Source: Panax quinquefolius
Lineage: Eukaryota; Streptophyta; Magnoliopsida; Apiales; Araliaceae
Length of the DNA stretch: 64,000 bases
Direction of reading: 5' to 3'
NCBI GenBank assembly: GCA_020205615.1
Contig: CM035163.1
Location: 41,364,189-41,428,188 of the forward strand
In this document: positions 58,622-64,000 of the stretch, one piece after another
Numbering within the stretch: the first letter of the stretch is position 1
Layout: every line of letters starts with the position of its first letter
Translations under genes and position numbers: made by a program
Notes under the pieces: model-generated
Databases searched by the model: none
Seen by the model: the letters and a program-made list of their open reading frames with translations, nothing else
What the model was told of the DNA's origin: nothing

Positions 58622-59041
58622 TTATTTGTTTTTGAAATACCATCTTTGAACCAGACAACGTAGGCATTCAATCATTGATGCAACTGGAAGATCCCTAATC
58701 ATATTAATTGCGTTGTTAATACATTCGGCGGTGTTTGAAGTCATTGTTGAGTATCTGCTTACAGTCCCATGGAGCCTGATGCACTTTTCCAACTTGAACT
58801 CTTCCTCCAAATATGACCTTATTCGAGGATCAATGGCATCAAGTTCATCCATGTGTTTGTTGAATTGTTCAATGTTGTATGCTCTACATGCCCCGTTGTA
58901 AGCTTGTTTAAGTTCTTCTCCTCTCTTTTTGAATCTATTTTTTATATTTTTCAAGATATATGGTATGTGCAGAAGCATGCATGACATCCGAAACACATAA
59001 TTCAATCCTTGTATTATTGCTTCATGTCTATCTCGAAACAA
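58622..59041 (-). pseudogene. Open part of the transposase core
   Basis: The longest intact piece of the MULE transposase: FRDRHEAIIQGLNYVF with the second catalytic Asp, then KNIKNRFKKRGEELKQAYNG, AYNIEQFNKHMDELDAIDPR and TSNTAECINNAINMIRDLPV with the catalytic Glu. The family usually has SDRH where this reads RDRH; the Asp is retained. Confidence 0.85.
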
Positions 59042-59344
59042 TGCATTGGTCTTCCCTTACTCCACAAGCGCTTCTTAAATTCATGAAAACCATCTCCAAG
59101 ATAATTCATTTTCATTTGCCAACCAATCGCAAAAGCAATCGAACAATGTTTTGGTTTGCATCTTGTGTGCTTGCTATCGATGATTGTCCCTCCGTAAGTT
59201 GATTGTATGAATGTGCCATCGATTACAATAATTGGAAAGCAATGATGCTATGCTTGAATGGATGCTCGAACGGCAAAGAATAAATATTTGAAACGAGCAT
59301 TTGTTTCCAACTCAAGAGTCGTGATGAACTCATTATGAAACATC

Positions 59345-60215
59345 AACATTATCAATAGAATTATAAGTAGTATAATGCTACAAAGTAACCAAGACAAACA
59401 TTAGACAAGAACTAAATTATTGTTATACAATAACAAAGACAAGATTGGACAATATAATTTTATACAAAGAAAAAGACAAGAGTAGACAAGAACTAATGTA
59501 TTTAATGTCGAGATCCATGTCAACATTAGTCAGCAACCAATTATCCAAACATTAGGCAGTAACCAAAACAGTAAGGAATATATTGTTATACAGTAACCAA
59601 TTAGTAACCAATATATTGTTACACAATCAGTAACCAATATATTGTTACACAGTAACTAATACAACATTAGTCAGTAATCAATAAAACATTAGATAGTATA
59701 ATGTTACAAATTAAACAAGATAGCATTAGACAGTAACCAACATATTTGCTTACAGTAACCAATACAGCATTAGATAGTATAATGTTTTTCAAGAACTAAG
59801 ACAAAGATTATACAAGAAATGCGGATATTTCTATACAGATACTAAGATATCATTATGCGAAGAAACCAACAAATACAGAAGAGACAATAACTAAGATAGC
59901 ATTAGACAAGAACATATTGTCTTCTTACAAAGAAAACAAGACAAAGATTAGATAGTATAATGTTTTCAAGAATAAAGACAAACATTATACGAAAAAACAA
60001 CATATTGCTATCAAAGAACCAAGATATCATTAGGCGAGAATAAACAAATGCATTACAAGAACTAAATGTATTTCTTTGAGTAAACATTAATATAAAAATC
60101 GAGAGAACTCATTTAAAATTATAAATATGAGGTAGGTAACCAATGCACATTACAAAGAACCAAATCAGGTTGAATTGAGTAATCAACTAATCATGAAAAA
60201 TAATAATGTGTTTTA
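59345..60215 (-). repeat. GTAACCAA repeats in a second transposase intron
   Basis: Alternating units of the type CAGTAACCAATATATTGTTA and ACAACATTAGTCAGTAATCA fill the stretch between the DDE core exon and the preceding exon. Many units are degraded to CAAGAAC. Confidence 0.8.
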
Positions 60216-61271
60216 AATTGTTACCGGATTTGTTTTCTGCGCAAGATGTGTAACCATGATGGGATCAATGAGTAGTCATGTGGATTTCCTCTTACCTTTT
60301 CTAACGCTTTCTCCTTCGATCTCCATGCTTTTTGGTAAGAGATGACACATTATATATTCATCATCATGTCTTCGACAATATCGGTTGGTGTATATATATT
60401 TTCTTCAAATTTGTTAATTTATGCATTATGCATTCATTGACCAACTCACTATTTGCTTGTCTATGGTCTCCCGGCAATACGTTGATCAACACGCAGAATG
60501 TCATTGAATTCCCTCACCTTGAACAATTTGGTTTTTGAATACTTGATGCTCCATCTTCCATTTGTAATTTTCATCATCTACGCACACCAGCACAAAGTCT
60601 CTCTATGACTGCTCGTTGAACTTTGTGTTGTCTATTTTCTTGATTGAATGCAAACCTCATTGATTGTGATAGGATTTTTTTGTCTTTGTAGGTTTGATGT
60701 AATTTTACTTCACGTCCATTCGGATCTGTTATTACATCATCATATCGTTCTTCCGTGTATGATTTGTCATGTTATATGCATCTCGTTGTTGTTCCATAAT
60801 TTTCATTGCAAGTGATCGACATATTATCGTTCCAATTTGGCAATCTTGTGTTGCTACTTGGAACTAGTCTTTGAATTCCTCTTGTGTTGATCCGATTGGC
60901 GTTACATCGTGAACAATGATTCTTCTATATTTGTCAAGTTATGCAAGATTGTTGTATACCGCTTCTTTTTTCAATATCTATAATCGGTGGGAATTTTCCT
61001 TGTTCATCGATTTTCTCTCGACTTCAATAAAGAATCTCAAGGTTGCTTCATCGATATACGACGTCGGTGGAATGTTGATTCTAATGTGAAATTTGATCGA
61101 CAATGTTGTTTTGTTTGTGTTCATCTGTCTGCAATGCATATTATTTTTTTGCATTTCTCGATCGAACAAGTTGATGGAACTAGTATGCCGGTAACTTCAA
61201 AGTTGGTGTATTGGTTACTATCAGTCCATGTACCGTTGAAATAAAGCACAACATGAATCATCTCCATTGTC

Positions 61272-62930
61272 TGAAAACAGAATAAGTCTTGTAAATTAAC
61301 CAAATCAATCCGAACCAGTAACCAAATTATATAATGTTAGTAACCAGAGAATGAAACACATTAGTACATTCATTTTACAATGAAAACAATCAGTTTAATG
61401 TTATTTGTTTAGCAATTAAATTATAATAGTTGTATAAAGGTAACCAATGTAGCCAATTAGTTTCCATCATAATAAAACAAACCAATATAAATTAACCAAA
61501 TATTGCACAGTAATCATAACAACATTATACAGTAACAAAATCCAATGTAGACAGTAACCAACACATGTTTAGTTAGTAACCATAAGATAAATACATCATC
61601 CATTTAATTGTTATAGTGAAAAACAACCAGTATAGAGGGTTTGTGGGCAGTTAAAAAATAATTGTTGTAACCAATGTAGTTAACAAGTAAACATTAATAT
61701 AACCAATGTAGTTAACAAGTAACTATTAATATAAAAATATAAGTATAAGTATAATTAGATTAATGCAAAGAACTATTCAAAGATTAATGAGTATCCATTA
61801 TATTTTTACATAGTATCCAAATCAAGATTATTCATTAACCAAAATAATGTTAAACAAGAACTAACTCAAAGATTAGTCAAGAAACATATACATATAATTG
61901 TTCATACATAGGTAACTATATACATTTAATTGTTCATTAACCATATATAACCATAGGAATTTGTAGTAACCATAGGTAAATATATACATATAATTTTTAT
62001 AATGATACACCTCAATATTAGATAAAGAACTAATACAATGTAGTCAATGAGTAACCTCAAATATATAATAATATAAATTTGTAATCTTACACAATGAATC
62101 AAAGTCGTCAAGACTATCGAGTATCCGTTATAATTTTATATAGTAACCAAATCGTAATTAGTTAGTAACCAATATATCAAAGTCAACATTAGTCAAGAAC
62201 TAATTCATCATTTTCATTAACCAATTCAAGATTGTTCAAGAATATTATACAAGAACCATTATAATTTTAAACAAAGAACCAGATCAAAGAATATGCAAAG
62301 AACCACAATAAAGTTACCCAGTAATCAAATCATCATGAATTAGTAACCAATATATTGTTACATAGTAACCTAGGAAGCATTAGACAGTAACTAGCTTATC
62401 ATTAGATATTATAATGTTACAAAGTAACCAAAACATCATTAGACAAGAACCAATGAGCTTCATACAATAACTAATACAACATTAGACAATATAATGTTAC
62501 AAAGTAACCAAGACAAACATTAGACAAGAACCAACATTTTGTCATACACAAGAAACCAAGATATCATTAGACAAAGAACCAAGACAAAGACCGAACAATA
62601 TAATAATATACAAGAACCAAAACAACAATAGACGGTAAACTAACAAATTGATTAGACAAGAAACCAATGTTTATGATGAGTAACCATTAATATAAAAATT
62701 CAAGAGAACTCGTTTGAAAATTATAAATTAATCAAATAAATGATTAGTGAACAGTTTATATTTATTTAGTAACCATAATCTAAAACATATGAATGAATCA
62801 ACCAAACGCTTATAGAATTTGTAATGAACTGCTTTAATTGTAAAAAACTTAATAAAGGTAACCAATATACATACGAATACCGTAGTAACCATAGGTAACT
62901 ATATGCATACGAACTTTAAACTCACATACC
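61272..62930 (-). repeat. 5'-leader intron of the transposase filled with GTAACCAA repeats
   Basis: A splice donor (GAACTCTGAG|GTATGTGAG on the minus strand, about 62930) and the acceptor TTCTGTTTTCAG (61272) enclose 1.65 kb made almost wholly of AGTAACCAA units alternating with ATAATGTTA or ACATTAGACA spacers. Confidence 0.75.
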
Positions 62931-63240
62931 TCAGAGTTCAGATTTGTATCGAAGTTGCTGTGATATTGTTTTTGGTTACTGAACTTGAAGTTGATGATGA
63001 TTTTGTATTCTATTTCGCCTTCTCCGATCTTAGATGTTACCGAAATTGAACTTGAAGTTGCTGTGATCTTAGTTGTTGATGATGATTTTGTATGTCGCGA
63101 TCTCAGAGGTGAGAAGAAAGGGAAACGTCGATAGAAGATTTGGATTGTTCCGATATCAATGTCATGGGTTGTGTTCAATTCTTGAATTTAGGAGCGGTTA
63201 GTGTTAGATAGAAGCGTTCAGAATCGACGGCGTGTGTGAT
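62931..63240 (-). other. Probable 5' leader exon of the MULE transposase
   Basis: It lies between the right TIR and the leader intron. An ORF (63178-62931 part) has a Ser/Thr-rich stretch TKSSSTTKITATSSSISVTS with no known domain. Whether it is translated or untranslated leader is unclear. Confidence 0.4.
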
Positions 63241-63343
63241 GTTAGTAATTTTATTATTGGGTTGTCTTATTTTTGTAATTATGTTGTGTGTGTTTTATTT
63301 TTGTAATTATTTTTTAATTGTTGTATATTAATATTAAGGACCC

Positions 63344-63352
63344 TAATATTTA
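63344..63352. repeat. Right target-site copy of the MULE
   Basis: TAATATTTA follows the MULE end; it differs by one base from the left copy. Confidence 0.75.
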
Positions 63353-63643
63353 AGCTTACAGGCCCACGTGCTTTCTGACCCACCCAATAAAAGCCCAAAA
63401 CTAAGTCACAAAATTGGGTCAAAGATGAATTTTACCTCTGGGACCCTTGTCCCGGATTTCTGGCCCATAATTCCTCGTGACATGTTTTCCTCCCGGAATA
63501 ATACTACGTGCATCAACCGTCTACAAAAAGTTGTATAATAAAAGTAAGACATATATTACTTACCAATAAAAATATATAAAACATTCAATTATAAATCACG
63601 CTTCCTATTTAACATGGAAATCGATATTTTTACAACACTTTTT
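63353..63643. other. Flank right of the MULE
   Basis: I see no gene. The sequence is less AT-rich for about 150 bp (AGGCCCACGTGCTTTCTGAC). Confidence 0.5.
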
Positions 63644-63770
63644 GATATTTTTACATGAAAAGTATTACTATAGATATACAGCGACGGTAAAAACCGTCAC
63701 TATAGGATTTATAGCGACGGTAAAAATCGTCGCTATAGAATCTATAGCGACTATTTTCATGTAAAAATAT
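63644..63770. mobile_element. MITE with TATAGCGACGG repeats
   Basis: The ends GATATTTTTACATGAAAA and TTTTCATGTAAAAATAT are inverted copies. The inside holds three TATAGCGACGGTAAAAA-like units in direct and inverted arrangement. The inner GCGACGG motif is shared with the 45-47 kb MITEs, but the ends differ. Confidence 0.7.
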
Positions 63771-63796
63771 TATTTTTTGTTATGAATTTATCAGTT

Positions 63797-63830
63797 TCCT
63801 CCCTCCCTCCCTCCCTCCCTCCCTCCCTTC
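63797..63830. repeat. CCCT microsatellite
   Basis: Eight or so CCCT/CCTC units in a row, at the right side of the MITE. Confidence 0.9.
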
Positions 63831-64000
63831 CTCCAGTAAACAAGTGAATTGCTCATTTTGTTTTCTGAGATAAAGGAAGTTTAAGGTACCCAAAAAATAT
63901 AAAAATAAATAAATACAAAATACAAATAAAAACACAAATTTAGTCAAGGATAGGCACATCTGGATTTGACATTGTCCACTGTGAGATGAATATTAACAAA

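Larger units (their letters stand above)
57225..61271 (-). pseudogene. MuDR-type transposase of the MULE
   Basis: The minus-strand gene starts at the ATG at 61267, just after an acceptor TTCTGTTTTCAG. Exon pieces: MEMIHVVLYFNGTWTDSNQY and TLRFFIEVERK (61267-60980); later HRQANSELVNECIMHKLTN and YQKAWRSKEKALEKVRGN (about 60540-60225); then the DDE core FPIIVIDGTFIQSTYGGTII (about 59340-59180), FRDRHEAIIQGLNYVF (58.9-59.05 kb) and TSNTAECINNAINMIRDLPV (about 58.68-58.75 kb). Asp, Asp and Glu are readable. The last part (57665-57225) has a decayed SWIM region (FDYHEMPC, YDFCSKN) and KPPNTRRPNWKTK, a basic tail. Many shifts and stops occur. Confidence 0.8.
49055..63343. mobile_element. 14.3-kb Mutator-like element with transposase and ULP1-like gene
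   Basis: The left terminus starts GGATTAATTACATATATTAG, and the right, read on the minus strand, GGGTCCTTAATATTAATATA. Both share the inner block AAAAAATAATTA then AAAAATAAAACAC and AATAATTACAAAAATA (left) or ATAATTACAAAAATAAGAC (right). TAATGTTTA (49046-49054) and TAATATTTA (63344-63352) form a 9-bp target duplication with one mismatch, the length typical of Mutator. Inside are a MuDR-type transposase (minus) and a C48-like protease gene (plus), converging at about 56.2-57.2 kb. MULEs carrying ULP-like genes (Kaonashi-type) are known in several plants. Both genes are decayed. Confidence 0.85.

Overview
The window reads as nuclear DNA from a flowering plant, probably a eudicot. It is AT-rich, has GT-AG introns, and is built almost entirely of plant transposable elements; I cannot name the species. 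I see no intact host gene, rRNA, tRNA or CRISPR array. Nearly every coding stretch is a TE protein carrying stops or frameshifts. One host-derived sequence is visible: a captured exon of UDP-glucose 4-epimerase.

Left part, 1-24 kb. A minus-strand Ty3/gypsy chromovirus (element B, Tekay/Del-like) has its 5' LTR at 10952-14003, a primer-binding site, an unusual extra ORF, then gag-protease-RT-RNase H-integrase-chromodomain down to about 5180. Its 3' LTR (1-362) is interrupted by the remains of a second gypsy element (A: LTR 363-3491, internal scraps to about 5200). B itself sits in a plus-strand Copia element (RT scrap 14004 onward, LTR about 15057-16893). A solo LTR of the A family, with a perfect 5-bp target duplication, lies at 17332-19926. 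It is inserted just upstream of a CACTA (En/Spm) transposase-like gene (20056-22085) whose terminal inverted repeat ends at 22825.

Middle part, 23-47 kb. A long-TIR Pack-type element (about 23120-24372) carries exon 1 of a UDP-glucose 4-epimerase gene. A second copy of its terminal unit is cut by a Tat-lineage gypsy element (D, 24560-34830, minus strand). D has an LTR, an antisense accessory ORF on the plus strand, 149-bp tandem repeats, and a gag-pol with two RNase H domains; it is cut by a 100-N gap. A decayed Helitron (HUH/Y2 Rep plus Pif1-like helicase) occupies about 35.4-41.2 kb, followed by a 1.15-kb tandem duplication with exon-like segments, a perfect 28-bp hairpin and a cluster of related MITEs.

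Right part, 49-63.3 kb. One 14.3-kb Mutator-like element (MULE) can be bounded exactly by degenerate TIRs and a 9-bp target duplication with one mismatch. It carries a ULP1-like (C48) protease gene on the plus strand and a MuDR-type transposase on the minus strand, pointing towards each other. The introns of both genes are packed with a short TTGGTTAC-centred repeat. In each gene most of these repeats lie in the sense orientation, so their polarity flips where the two genes converge. This polarity, the epimerase capture, and the extra ORF in the leader of element B are the observations most worth following up.
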